Notes under the pieces: model-generated
Told to the model about the DNA's origin: nothing
Seen by the model: the letters and a program-made list of their open reading frames with translations, nothing else
Database searches by the model: none
Program-made: the position numbers and the translations under genes
Shown here: piece by piece, positions 36,494 to 47,319 of the stretch
Numbering within the stretch: the stretch's first letter is position 1
Layout of the letters: each line of letters opens with the position of its first letter
NCBI GenBank assembly: GCA_026419785.1
Contig: JAODTK010004777.1
Location: forward strand, 310,001-374,000
DNA from: Sclerodactyla briareus
Taxonomy: Eukaryota > Echinodermata > Holothuroidea > Dendrochirotida > Sclerodactylidae
Length of the DNA: 64,000 nt
Reading direction: 5' to 3'

Positions 36494-36898
36494 TAGGGCT
36501 CGACAAAATGCGCGATCCCGTTTTGCGGCGCAATTGCGTTTTTTGCGAATTATTGCGTGTTTTTGGTAAATTGGGTTTTTCAAAAAAAATCTAAAAACGA
36601 ACGAAAATTGGGTTGAATAGTCCAAGGATGGGCCTGAGAAGCAGTATTTTGTTTGTTGGTAATTATTGTTCTGCTTAAATAGAACAACTTTAAAGAGTAT
36701 TATTCCTTCATTGTTTTTTTAATCACTAGTTTAGCAACAAATGACCTGATTGGCGGCCATTTTTGCCATGAGAATTCTTACAATACGATGCGTTTTTTTT
36801 TTTTGCGATCATGATCGCCGCTTTTTTCCGGCGTTTTCTTTCAACGTGCGATGTGTTTTTTTTTGTCCTCAAAATCGCGCATTTTCTCCCGAGCCCTA
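36494..36898. mobile_element. hAT-type MITE, about 405 bp
   Basis: The left end TAGGGCTCGAC-AAAATGCGCGAT (36494-36515) is the inverted complement of the right end ATCGCGCATTTTCTCCCGAGCCCTA (36874-36898), apart from a 3-base gap. Less perfect complementarity continues inward (GCGGCGCAATTGCG against CGATCATGATCGCCGC). Flanks are TGTTATGG on the left and GTTATAGG on the right, compatible with an 8-bp target duplication carrying one indel. TAGGGCTCG-type termini and 8-bp duplications are hAT features. There is no transposase frame inside, so it is non-autonomous. Confidence 0.78.
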
Positions 36899-39800
36899 GT
36901 TATAGGCAACAGCTATTTGATAGTGGCAGTTGGCTATTGTCTTGGCGCTGCTTGGTGTTGTGCGGCGAGGAACTTGACAACGCTGGGGTCGGGACAGCGA
37001 GTGATTTTATCTCTGTATAAGTTTGCATGCGAGTCCCAAGCGATTCTTTGCCGCCTGTCGGAGACGTTTACTGATTTAGCAGTTTGGGATTTGACGATCA
37101 AACAACCTAACCTGTTTTTTTCTTCTGTTATGCCAAACTTTCACATCCCATGGGGTTCACCTAGGTCCAGATTCTTAGTCTCCGCCAAGAACCGCGGCAG
37201 ATATCCCCCCGCGCCCAGTTGAAGGAAGGTTATCGTCGATTTTACCCACATGGAAGAATGGCGAGTGATGTTCTATCGTAAACAGTCCTGCGCTTAGTGA
37301 GCGTACTTCCTGCTCTGGCGAAAATCTTGCTTGCTTTATTCTCACGGCTTAATAATCCATAGCACAAAGCCGTCCGCTCTGTACTCATCATGGTCCCATA
37401 TCCCCCTCACCACTTGGATACTCTTCATGTTTATGTGACGTATGTTGAAACGGGCTGTTGCTCCTCCGACTGCCTACATTGTGATTTATAGTGGCAACGG
37501 TCTGCTAGTCCGTTCATTGTTGTTTTTTCGCTATTGTTCATTGCTTTCTTTGTTCGTTAGTGATCGTTCTTTTGGGTATAATGTTGCGTTGGCGTTTAGT
37601 TGGATCGGGTAATGTAGAGAGGCCTGGGCAGTTCAATTTCGATTTTTAGACCGACCTACGTAACGTTAATGAAAATTCCATGATCCTTCACTTTGTTATA
37701 CGTTCCCGTTACATTCATGAATAATTCCCTCCACGACATCTCTCCGATATCAACCGATACTGGTCGGAAAGAGATCGCGATTAAAGGCCGGTCGTCATCC
37801 ATTGTCAGAATTCCTCGTTTAGCCGAAATTGTCTCCTCAATCCGAGTAGCTGTCATATGTTCCTTCCCTCTGTTTGTTTTGTTTGTTTGTTCGTGTTATC
37901 CTAGTACACATGTTGATAACTTTTTTCGCACCTCATTTCTCTTTTTCTTGATGGAGGCAAAACGAATCTATGAGTTCGCAGTAAGGTTATGTGTGGATGG
38001 GTGTGCATATGACGCTTTCTTTGTGACACAGTATCTAGAAATCGGTATCATCCATCAAAGTTCCAATTATACTGCCAGGTTACTATGAAGGAATAAAGCC
38101 CCTGTTTCTTGCATCAATTAAAGGTCAAGATTGCAAGCACGATAACTGTGCAACGAAACAATGTAGACCTCTTGCCTCAGGCTCGTGAAGGGTTCGCATA
38201 TACAGTTAACAATTCCTATTGCTTTGGGAATCGGGTCTGAGGTCAACTCGATCAGCAAAGGGGGAGGGCTGAAAACCACGTGAGCACAATAACTTTTCCA
38301 CCGAAAAGAGTTAGTCAGATGTGAGAGGACTGGCTTATTCCTGGTTGTCGTCTGTACTGTATAGTAGCTAATTCCTGTTGTTTTTGGGTGAGGTCCAAAG
38401 TCTCCTAAGTCAACAGAGGTCGAGTATGAAATCCTTGTAACTGATGGGATAATTCCTCATTGCAACAAACAAGTGGCGTGTTCATGTTGTTAATATGGTG
38501 CATAGATTAGATATAGAATTTACACAACTTTTACTACTGGCGCTTAAGTTATGTCTAACATCCTTCCTCCATTACAACAGGAGGAGTGTTTCATACATAT
38601 TACCGTAAGCTGCGGCAACTAAAAAAATATCTACGGTGGGCATGGGGGAGAGTGGACACGACAACGAGCCCACCAAAACATATGAAAAGCTTCGGATAAC
38701 TGTTATCGTTAAAAGATGAAACATACAACGGTCCTTTTGGAGCCATACGTACCTGAATTTATATCGGGGAGTCCCCTATTTGCACTACGGCCCTCTTAAA
38801 TAAAACGAGAAAGTCCCTCCCCATTGACGGCGATCACTGACGGTACCCACGTTGTGCCCCCCCCCCCCCCAAAAAAAAAAACGGACTCAGTTGATCGGAC
38901 TGCTTATGCCTAATTAGTGACAACCGCTGATAGGGGCAAACTACTTTTCAAAGTCAAAAGTAGCCAGAAGATGGTCTACTTATATACATAGCTCCCCCTC
39001 CCTGAAAAATAGGTGAAGTTATCCGATTAGTTGTTTGACATTACACAGAGGATTTGACGGGCCGAATATGTGAGCCGGTGGCCTTAATATACTATGTATG
39101 TAAGTAATGAGCATACGTGCAAGCCTGTACCGCGAGGACAGTCTATAGCCGCTATAGGTAAGTACTCTGATGTCAGAGCAGACAAAGACTGGGAACACTT
39201 CATGAAGATATCCATACCCATTATGAATCGGCAGATTTTCTAAACACTAGATCATGGCATGCGAGCTGTTTCGAAGCCGAGCGACAATTCGATTCGAATC
39301 AATCGCCATTTGAACCACCAAGGCGGTTCGTTATGTACCACACAAGGACGTACGCAAACAAAGCAGAATTGGCAACGTATATTTGGGGGAGTAGTAGTAG
39401 TAAAGGTTGCGATTTATCAGTCTTTGAATTGAAAAAGTATCCTATTCAAGCAATTCAACGTCTACCTACAACTGTTCGTGTTGCCTACATGGAAACCTGG
39501 CTATCGTAACGAAATTAATAGGCGTACTAAGCTTATTACACTTGCCGTCAAGCACAAGAATACAACAATGCGTAGTAGTAATTCCCTTTGTTATTTTTGA
39601 CAACACACCCCATCTCACGATGACCTTGGACCAGGCCCAGGGTCATACTGTGTATGGACAACCTACATGCATGAGTCACACTTTAGCATTCAGCAGCTGT
39701 CATGTTCACGACGTTTCCGGATTCCCTTAATGAGTTAGTCCTTCACTCTAGCGCCTCTTGGTTGAACTCCTAGTTTGATGGAAATGCATTTGCCTTTTTT

Positions 39801-41840
39801 GGGCATTTCCTGAAATGTGCTACCTAGTAATATTACCTGGCTGGATTAGACCCCCACATACCTATCTTCTGGTCGATGCTTACGCGTGCATTTCGAGCGA
39901 TTTATCTAAATACAGGCATTCAGGCCTTACTATGTTCTTCCAAGGTTTTTTCACGTTAGTCTTAGAATTAGGCCTAAGTTAGGCCTGGGCTGTCGACTTT
40001 TTACTTTTCGAGCAGCGCAAGTTGCATTTGTAGGTTCATGTTATTTAGGCTCACTTACTGGTAACCATTGTTTCACAACCCTCATCAAATCTCCATCATC
40101 TCAACATCAAGTAATATTTTCTTAATTTGGCCTATTATAATGATTCTTTAGGACACGGGGGCGCTAAAATCCACAGGCCAATTCTACATAACAAATATAA
40201 GCCTAAATTAACCACAGCATAAAGAGTATTAGTTAACAGCATTCAACCTTCTAACAATTTAGGTAATCTACATTACTTAGAAGCCCAGATATGCCATCCT
40301 AATCGGCCCCGGGACACAAGGAAAGAGCTCCAACACTCCGTGAATCCTGACAGAATAAGACACACTGAAACTATAATATCGTGATCACTTGCACCAGCTT
40401 ACTCTCTTATATCCCCGGAACCTGGATCACTACCCAAACACACTACCTCAGAACAGATCTAAATATTATGGTTGAAATGAAACATGCTACGAGGAGGAAC
40501 CAATCTTTGGGGTGACATTACAACAAAGAAAGAAAGTCAGATCTCATGAATAACCACTACTACCATTCGAACCCGAGAAATATCAGGAATAATTGAAATC
40601 ACCCATACAAATTGTACTCTCACCGAGACTTTGACAGGCATGTCGAAAAGACAATAGTTTATTCTCAGTGTTTTGGGGAGAACCGATAACAAGCACCAAC
40701 TAATGAAGCTCTGAATGCCTCACCTGAAGCGTTTGAACGAAATTTCACACAACACCAAACATATCGACGTAACTAAACACCAATATCTTCTTCTCAATGC
40801 TATTCATCAGACATGAAATTATGGGCTTGCCATATTATCCGATTGAAATTACCCCAATTTAGAAGAAAATACAACGTTGCCTAAATTCCATTGAAGGTCA
40901 TGTACATACATACGAGAGAACACATTTTTTCTTCCGTATTTCTCTTGCCCTTACTTCGCCCGCATTGCGCTACTCGGAGTTCTCGATTCTCACCTATTGT
41001 GGCCTGCGGCATGGGTTGTCTCTAACTGGTTTGGATGGTCACCCATGACTGTACTTACTGGGTCACAGTAAAGTGTGACGTGTATCCTCAAGGAAATATT
41101 TTCCTATTTTTCTTCTATCGAATAAGTTTCTCCTAGGTTTACCGAATAGCGAGTAATGCGCAGCCAAATGCTAGGATGTAAGGTCTGTGTAATCCACAGC
41201 GAGACAAAAAAGCCGTCGTCACACGATATATAGAGTCACATTACATCATGGGTTCCAACAGAAAATTCAATGAATCGAGCAACACATGTTAAGATCCTCC
41301 TATATGAACGCTTTGCGCCTATATATATATACGAAGTATATATGCTTTCTGAGTTGGATGCACGGATGTTATTTGTGCTTAGCAGCTGATTCTTGCAGGC
41401 TCGGCTGTTCTTCCAGTAGAAGCAGTTATGGTTCATCTTTCCGACCAGTTATGTGAAGCGATTGATTGCATATCGGGGTGACACTTGTGGAGGCACCAGA
41501 ATCACCATGATCTCTTGCGTACGCTTTTCCATTACTTATTCCACAAACCTGTAGTGGTGGCAGTCCGGGGTGGGGAGTGGGTTACCTGGCCATGATCCAT
41601 GTTTTCACTCCGAGATGTTGGAAGCTGATGATTGTAACATTGATTGATTGTACTACTAGCGAGAGGGGGGGCTTTTTAGCAGGCATTATCGGTTGGACCT
41701 AATATACTTCAGTTGATAGATGGGGCCGGAGTGGGAGGGGGGCGGTGGATAGACCTTGCTGTTGCTAAATTGTGAGAACATTCTTTCGACTGATTTCATT
41801 TGCGTATATTATTCCCATAGCGACGTCTCCTCCAGGTTTT
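36899..41840. other. About 5 kb with no supported gene
   Basis: A C14 run next to A11 lies at 38857-38881. A minus-strand frame 37656-37856 (67 codons, no family recognised) is antisense to a 131-codon plus frame (37693-38088); the minus frame has the more protein-like composition, with RPLIAISFRPVSVDIGEMSW, but no splice site or homology settles it. A short TA run is at 41320-41343. Nothing else was recognised. Confidence 0.35.
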
Positions 41841-41854
41841 CTGGTTCTCTTGTA

Positions 41855-42050
41855 TTCCCCCACTCTCCCCCCCCTCTCTCACTACCACTTCCCCTCTTTC
41901 CTTCTACTCTCTCTTCTTCTTGTCCTCCTCCCACTTTCCCTCCTCTCTTTTCTCTCTCTCTCTCTTTTCCCCCTCCGCCCCTCTTTTCTTTCTTCTCTTC
42001 TCCCCTTTTGTTCCTCCCCCCCTTACCGGCGCCCCCAATCCCCCCGGAAT
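41855..42050. repeat. Polypyrimidine (CT-rich) tract of about 195 bp
   Basis: The plus strand is almost entirely C and T across this stretch, with purines rare and interspersed. The three overlapping Pro/Ser/Phe/Leu-rich frames are artefacts. It ends about 60 bp before a good acceptor, so it may be the 3' part of an intron. Confidence 0.9.
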
Positions 42051-42109
42051 ACTCGCCCGTTTAGCTAGTGTGATGGGAAAATCAATTTTTTGGTGTCTGC
42101 TCGTTTCAG

Positions 42110-42329
42110 CAGTGAAGAAATTGTTTATGGTTGGGGTGGTAGTGTGGTAGTGGGAGGAGGGGGTCAGTTTGGGACTGCAACGATAGATCCGGAGCAATTA
42201 TTCAATGTATTTCGGCATAAAGTGGAGGAGGGCAACAGGAAATTTGTTGCTGTAACTCTAGAAACCCTGATGGGAGATAGGTATTTGGCGGTGAATCCCC
42301 TATTGTTTGAGAGAGTTTTTTTGAGTTAA
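42110..42329 (+). CDS. Possible terminal coding exon, unknown protein
   Basis: After the acceptor TTGGTGTCTGCTCGTTTCAG (ending at 42109) the frame stays open for 72 codons to a TAA at 42327-42329. It reads SEEIVYGWGG, a Gly-rich stretch, FGTATIDPEQLFNVFRHKVE, GNRKFVAVTLETLMGDRYLA and VNPLLFERVF. The mix of charged, aromatic and hydrophobic residues looks like folded protein rather than random sequence. I do not recognise the family. Preceding exons were not found: the upstream 200 bp is a pyrimidine tract, and the region 37-41.8 kb offers no clear partner. No AATAAA is seen within the next 100 bp. If real, the intron phase is 1, with one base carried before Ser. Confidence 0.35.
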
Positions 42330-43526
42330 AGTTGAAGTTCTCTAGGGCTGAGGACAGTACATGTACCTCTGAATCTCATATAGCATTTCCTAGGATATTT
42401 TTTAAAGTCACACAACCGAGCTTCAATATTTTCAATAATCGAGAATTTTGACATGTGAGCAATCAGATATAACAATTTTACTACTGTCAACAAATGTTGT
42501 TGACTTTTGAAAACAATTCACGATTGACCTGATCATTCTTTAGCCGACCTACATGACATATATTAGCCCTGATCAGAAGAGGGAGTGGGAGCGACAACTA
42601 TTTGCAACTTTGACCCCTGTTTACCCCTGTTTCTCCAGTGATCTGACCCCTGAAAACGATGAAGGTCAACTACCTACAACATTTCATGTCCCAAAATTTG
42701 TCCCAAGTAATAGGCTCTCACCCTTTCAGTGAAATAATGTGTTCATACAATTATTCCACACTATTACCTAAGCTGACCGTCAGGTGACCTCTGACCTAAC
42801 CCAGAATACACCAGGAATCAATGCACTCCTACAACATGCAATACGGCTCAATTTAACCTCATTAACTTTACCGTTCTAGAGTTTTCGCAAATACAAGCAT
42901 TCCCCCCAAATGTTGTATTTTGTGACCTTGACATGACATTTAAACTAACACCACAATTAATAAGGTTATACCTCTCATTCGTGCAATCTAAAAAGCAGAT
43001 AGGATTTGCACTTCATACGTGCTTCCCTCCCAGATATCGTGTGGAACAGATTTCCGAACTTTGACCTCATGGACCTTGAACGTACATCAAATGATACCAA
43101 AACAAAGGGGTCGACCTCCACCATAAGGCATCCACATATGATCCCACCTATTAATCATGCACTTGATACAGGTGCGACGTAGATACGCGTGGAAACGAAT
43201 CCAGGGTCACACAACACACTAACACCGACACACACGCACAGAAGTGAGCAGATATGCCTTTTCGCTTCGCCACGAATAAAAAAAACATGGTCGCAGGTCG
43301 ACATTCTACGAATACTTTTTGCATGGGCAGCGGTGCTCGTCTTTCGAGCCCCTCCTTGTTTTCAGTTGAATTATCGTCAAAACAATCTAGACGCTCATAC
43401 TTCTATTGTTTTAGAGGTCAAAGCAGAGTCAAAGAATCACTGAGCCGACTGTACATTAAAGCCCTGGGTCTACTACTACGCAGTCAAGTCAGATCGCTCA
43501 ACACATGGAGAGGATGTGAGAGTAAA
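42330..43526. other. TGACC-rich sequence, probably a dispersed repeat
   Basis: Between about 42590 and 43150 the motifs TGACCCCTG, TGACCTCTGACC, GACCTTGACATGACATTT and TTTGACCTCATGGACCTTG recur irregularly. GACCTTGACATGAC also occurs at 27.56 kb beside the 150-bp array, so the two regions probably share a repeat family. TGACCT is also a nuclear-receptor half-site, but clustering in a repeat is the simpler explanation. Confidence 0.4.
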
Positions 43527-43548
43527 TTATAATAATAATAATAATAAT

Positions 43549-43635
<87 letters not shown>

Positions 43636-43735
43636 TAATAATAATAGCAATTCAACAACAAAGATATAAATAATAATAATACTAATAATAATAAGTAATA
43701 ATAATAATAATAATAATAATAATATAATAATAATA
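43527..43735. repeat. (TAA)n microsatellite
   Basis: About 200 bp of AAT/TAA units with a short unique interruption near 43646-43670. The minus strand reads as a Leu/Tyr/Ile frame, an artefact. Confidence 0.93.
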
Positions 43736-43888
43736 CGAGCAACGGTCCAAAGCGCTCACAAATGTTGATTCGGAAAACATGATTGAAAAGACATGTCTAT
43801 CCAATATTTTGTTCAGTGGGAAGCAATGCACTTGTCCCCCCCCCCAATATTTTAGGCAAAATATTATTACTTATGCTTATATTATTAC

Positions 43889-43890
43889 GG

Positions 43891-43922
<32 letters not shown>

Positions 43923-43982
43923 ATTATATTATGTATTATTATTATATATTATTATTATTATTATTAGTATTATTATAATAAT
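43889..43982. repeat. (TTA)n microsatellite
   Basis: Interrupted ATT/TTA units. It is roughly the reverse complement of the (TAA)n tract at 43.5-43.7 kb, about 150 bp away, so the two could pair as an imperfect hairpin in single-stranded form. Confidence 0.85.
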
Positions 43983-45800
43983 CCTTCGTGCAGGCAGTTT
44001 GGATATTTTCCAGCCATTGTACACATGCTATGGAATGCCCCGCAAATGCATAACATACTACTAAAAAGCAACAGTCTGTGGTGAATATTCTCGGCTTGAT
44101 TAAAAAAAGCCCGACGATATCGCCAAACCACCTATGTGGGTGAGGCGACCGTCCATGATATGGGTGTAGTCCTTATGCAATGCCGGGACAGAGTACTGGG
44201 AGGTAAGTGGGTGATCTGTGATGATCCTATCAGGTAAGGGGAAACCATTGGTATATTACACGTGTCAGACGGCACCTCAGAGTACACTGCCATGAGTTAC
44301 CTATGCATGAACTGTCTCGCTGAGATGTTATAATAAACTGGTTTGTGTTGAGGGCCAACCAAATATTAGATGTCGATTACCTGTGCCATCAAGAACAAGA
44401 TTGTGGGTTACTTTTTCTCGACGTCGAGTGTTGGATCAGCGGCGATCCAGCTGGAGTAACATGATTTTGTAGAGACCAAACGAATATGTCTGTTGGTTGT
44501 GTCAATCACGCACCGACCGAATAACTCGAGCCGGTATCACGCAATCAGTATAAGAGTAATCATCATCGATCGCGAAATCTGCAGAATAGAAGAATATAAT
44601 ACAATGCATGAAAAAAGACTTTGGTTACCACGGATGCTGCAAACTGCCCAACTAACTAACAAACCCCATGCAGGTAGCTGGAAAATGGCGGTGGATGGTC
44701 AATGATAGGCTAATCAGGGGGGAGGGGGCATGATAGTGAGGCCGTTCGTTATATGTGAGAGATGAAGTTGCTGCCCCTCCCTCTCTACCTATATGTGTTC
44801 TTGTCGGCAATTGCAACTCTCGCTTGTGATGCAAACCGTACTCCCCACCGACACCCTTAAGAAGTTAGCGGGTAAGCGAGGCATTATGCGAAAATAACGA
44901 GTAAATTTGCCGGAGGGTGAGACAAACCGGACATGAATAATAGAGTAATCATGAGTCGATCACTAACGGATTTTTTCTTTATAGTGAAAACCTTCAAAAT
45001 ACACGGATTTTGGCAGAATCATTCATTGAATCAGATTTTTCCAATCTCCATGAAGGGAATTAACTGAGTCGGTCCTGTCGCAACCCTCAGCTAATTGAGG
45101 TATCTGAGTAATCAATGTGGGGTTGTGAAGTGCCTTTACATGATGAACAAAATGTTGAACAACATGAAAATATGCCCAAAGAAAAATGTTTCTGGCCAGG
45201 ATTTTGGAACAGACAAATGTATATATCAGTTTTATCGTACCCGTATCGTCATTTAGTGGATATTAAAAAAAAAAATCATTCAGATTGACCCAAAGTTGGA
45301 AAAATCGTGAATTGGCATTCGCTAAGTGAAAGATAATTGATATGTAGGATATGGAAATCAATACACGTCGGTTTTGTACATTGCCCTGTATACGTCGAGG
45401 CATGGCCAACCGACTTTTGGCATCAGTTCGCACCGTACCTATAGCTAGAAGAAAACATGTCTCCCACACAAGTGCATGATAGAGGCGGATGCACTCCTTG
45501 CGTTGATATTACATTCACACAAACGACACCTTTCACATCCATGTTACTCTACCTATAGAATTTGTCCCCGCAGCTTGCGACGAATACTTGGTTAGGAGTA
45601 AAAGAAACTATATGTGATAATTAAAATATTACACGAAACAATGCAATTGCTTGTAGTCGGTGTGTCGCTCGCCCCGGGATATTTTCCCTTCAAAAGCAAT
45701 AATTATTATGATGCCAAAATCGGATAAGACAAAATATTCCAGACTTATTTTGTTCAGACCGGCTCTATATTTTAACGACTAGTGACCGCTGTGACCTCAC
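43983..45800. other. No recognisable feature
   Basis: Short frames only. No repeat shared with the rest of the window was seen. Confidence 0.4.
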
Positions 45801-45802
45801 AC

Positions 45803-45880
45803 CAAGCAAGAGCTTCGTCAATCCAGTAGGGGTCGAGTTTCGCTGTTTCACCAACTAAAATTGCCAATATATATATTTTG
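45803..45880 (+). repeat. Dispersed repeat, distant copy of the 7-8.7 kb family
   Basis: CAAGCAAGAGCTTCGTCAAT, CCAGTAGGGGTCGAGTTTCG and GTTTCACCAACTAAAATTGC match the landmarks of the copies at 7.0, 8.3 and 8.6 kb, without a GAGTCC array nearby. Confidence 0.6.
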
Positions 45881-46104
45881 TAGTGGTCTCTGTTACTACA
45901 ATGTTTTTGGTATCTCCATAAAAAAAACGTACCAAAGATTATTTTGATATGACCATAGCCTCGGTAATGACTCATAGCGTTTTACAGGTGGGAACATGTA
46001 ACGTTTCACAATAATTATTCTGTTCATGGGTAGTACAAACTCTTGCTGTTGCACCGGAACAGTTAGGTCCCGACATCGCACCCTTACCCTATTGGACGCC
46101 ATAG

Positions 46105-46285
46105 TGCAAGCTAATGCAGCGCAACGCTAGTACCTACTTCAACACCATTGAACTCATTTAACACCAGGGTGAAGAGAAGCAATCAAGATGAAGTACCTTG
46201 CTCAAGGTTTCGTGGACTTGCACCAACAACCACTGAAGCCTACGAGTCGACGCTCTCACTAATTAGGCCACTACACTCTTCATAA
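46105..46285 (-). mobile_element. tRNA-derived SINE, family C
   Basis: On the minus strand GTAGTGGCCTAATTAG (A-box region, about 46258-46274) and GGTGCAAGTCC (a changed B box, 46213-46223) form a tRNA-like head. It is followed by GAGCAAGGTACTTCATC, TTGATTGCTTCTC and CACCCTGGTGTTAAATGAG. This body (AAGGTACTT, ATTGCTTC, CACCC.GGTGTTAAATG) is a well-known metazoan SINE core pattern. The B box has lost the invariant TTC, so this copy is probably silent. Confidence 0.72.
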
Positions 46286-46370
46286 CTACAGTGTTCACAT
46301 GCGTTTCACACCTTTGACCTTTGTCAATCCAAAGACTCTCTGATCGGCTTCGAAAATAGAGTTAAAGTAC

Positions 46371-46414
46371 TCATTATTATTATTATTCTCATTATTCTTA
46401 TATTATTATTATTA
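46371..46414. repeat. (TTA)n microsatellite
   Basis: A short interrupted ATT run about 85 bp beyond the SINE head. Confidence 0.8.
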
Positions 46415-46604
46415 GGAAAGGTAGTATCAGACATGAAACCATATCTAACACATGCGCATTGCCCATTGCAACTAACACCTCTAGAGTAAGCGCATTCACA
46501 GGTCATACACTGTGAGACGTCCAGTAAGCATCACGTATGAGACCAGTTTGTTGATATTTCTGAAGATTGCAATTTCCGACGAGGAACGTAACACAGATTT
46601 TATT

Positions 46605-46920
46605 GGATTCTTAAGGTGGCATGAAAATCATCTGTTTTTGTAGGGGGGAGGTAGGGTCTTGCAACAGACCTGTCCATTTCCTCATGCAGCATTTCAGTCT
46701 TATTTAAGGTTATAAACATGCTTGCCAATTCTAGAATTGATAGTTTCAAGAAGCTTTTGACTTCTTTAGGTGGCATGGAAGTCCTCCTTTTTGAAGGGAG
46801 GATGTGGGTCTTGCAACTGACTTGCTCCATTTCTTCAGTATTTTAATTTGTTTTCAGTTAGGGGTATAATCCATGCTTGCCAATTCTCCTCTAGAATTGA
46901 CAGTTTAAAAACAGTAGGTT
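46605..46920. repeat. Tandem duplication of a 155-bp unit
   Basis: Unit 1 (about 46605-46757) and unit 2 (about 46760-46920) share TAGGTGGCATG/AAGGTGGCATG, GGGTCTTGCAAC, CTCCATTTC/GTCCATTTC, CATGCTTGCCAATTCT and CTAGAATTGA in order. On the minus strand both units contain the codons for KLSILE, in frames that are partly open. Whether this is a coding repeat or noncoding is not decided. Confidence 0.8.
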
Positions 46921-47264
46921 TTGGATTTCCTGACCGGGAAGACTCTAAAAAGCCAGAAGACAACTGCTGGGGGTCAATACAAACCATTTTAGTTGACCTA
47001 CTCGATTTTGAGGAGTGGACTTGCTTGTGTTGAGAACATCTGATGGTATCCAGAACCACCAAACCTGGATAACCAAGTAGAAACTCTGTTTACAAACCAC
47101 AACAACACCGGGAACTGTAATAGCTCGTTCCCTGCACCGTTGTACTTCCCACTTCCTCCTCTTCGCCTCCCATTTTTAACTACAACGTCCTATTCTGAGC
47201 TATCCAACCCGAACTTGGTGAGGAGATGGGGTGGGGGGTGGTACACAGCATAGGAAAAAACTCA

Positions 47265-47315
47265 CATACCAAGTATAACATGCTCCATGAATGGAGTCGG
47301 GATATATACTCACAC
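47265..47315 (+). repeat. Partial dispersed repeat of the 7-8.7 kb family
   Basis: ACATACCAAGTATAACATGC and CCATGAATGGAGTCGGGA resemble the CCAAGTATGAGCTTCATCC start of the family. It is short and uncertain, and lies at the start of the DIRS-like remnant. Confidence 0.35.
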
Positions 47316-47319
47316 CTAT

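Noticed and set aside
40560..40600. Additional tRNA B box (CATTCGAACCCGAG)
   Set aside because: No A box at the correct distance and no stem pairing.
42590..43150. Cluster of nuclear-receptor (TGACCT) response elements
   Set aside because: The motifs are part of a sequence shared with the 27-28.8 kb repeat; no promoter or gene start is evident nearby.
43527..43742. 71-codon Leu/Tyr-rich minus-strand frame as a membrane protein
   Set aside because: A direct translation of a (TAA)n microsatellite.
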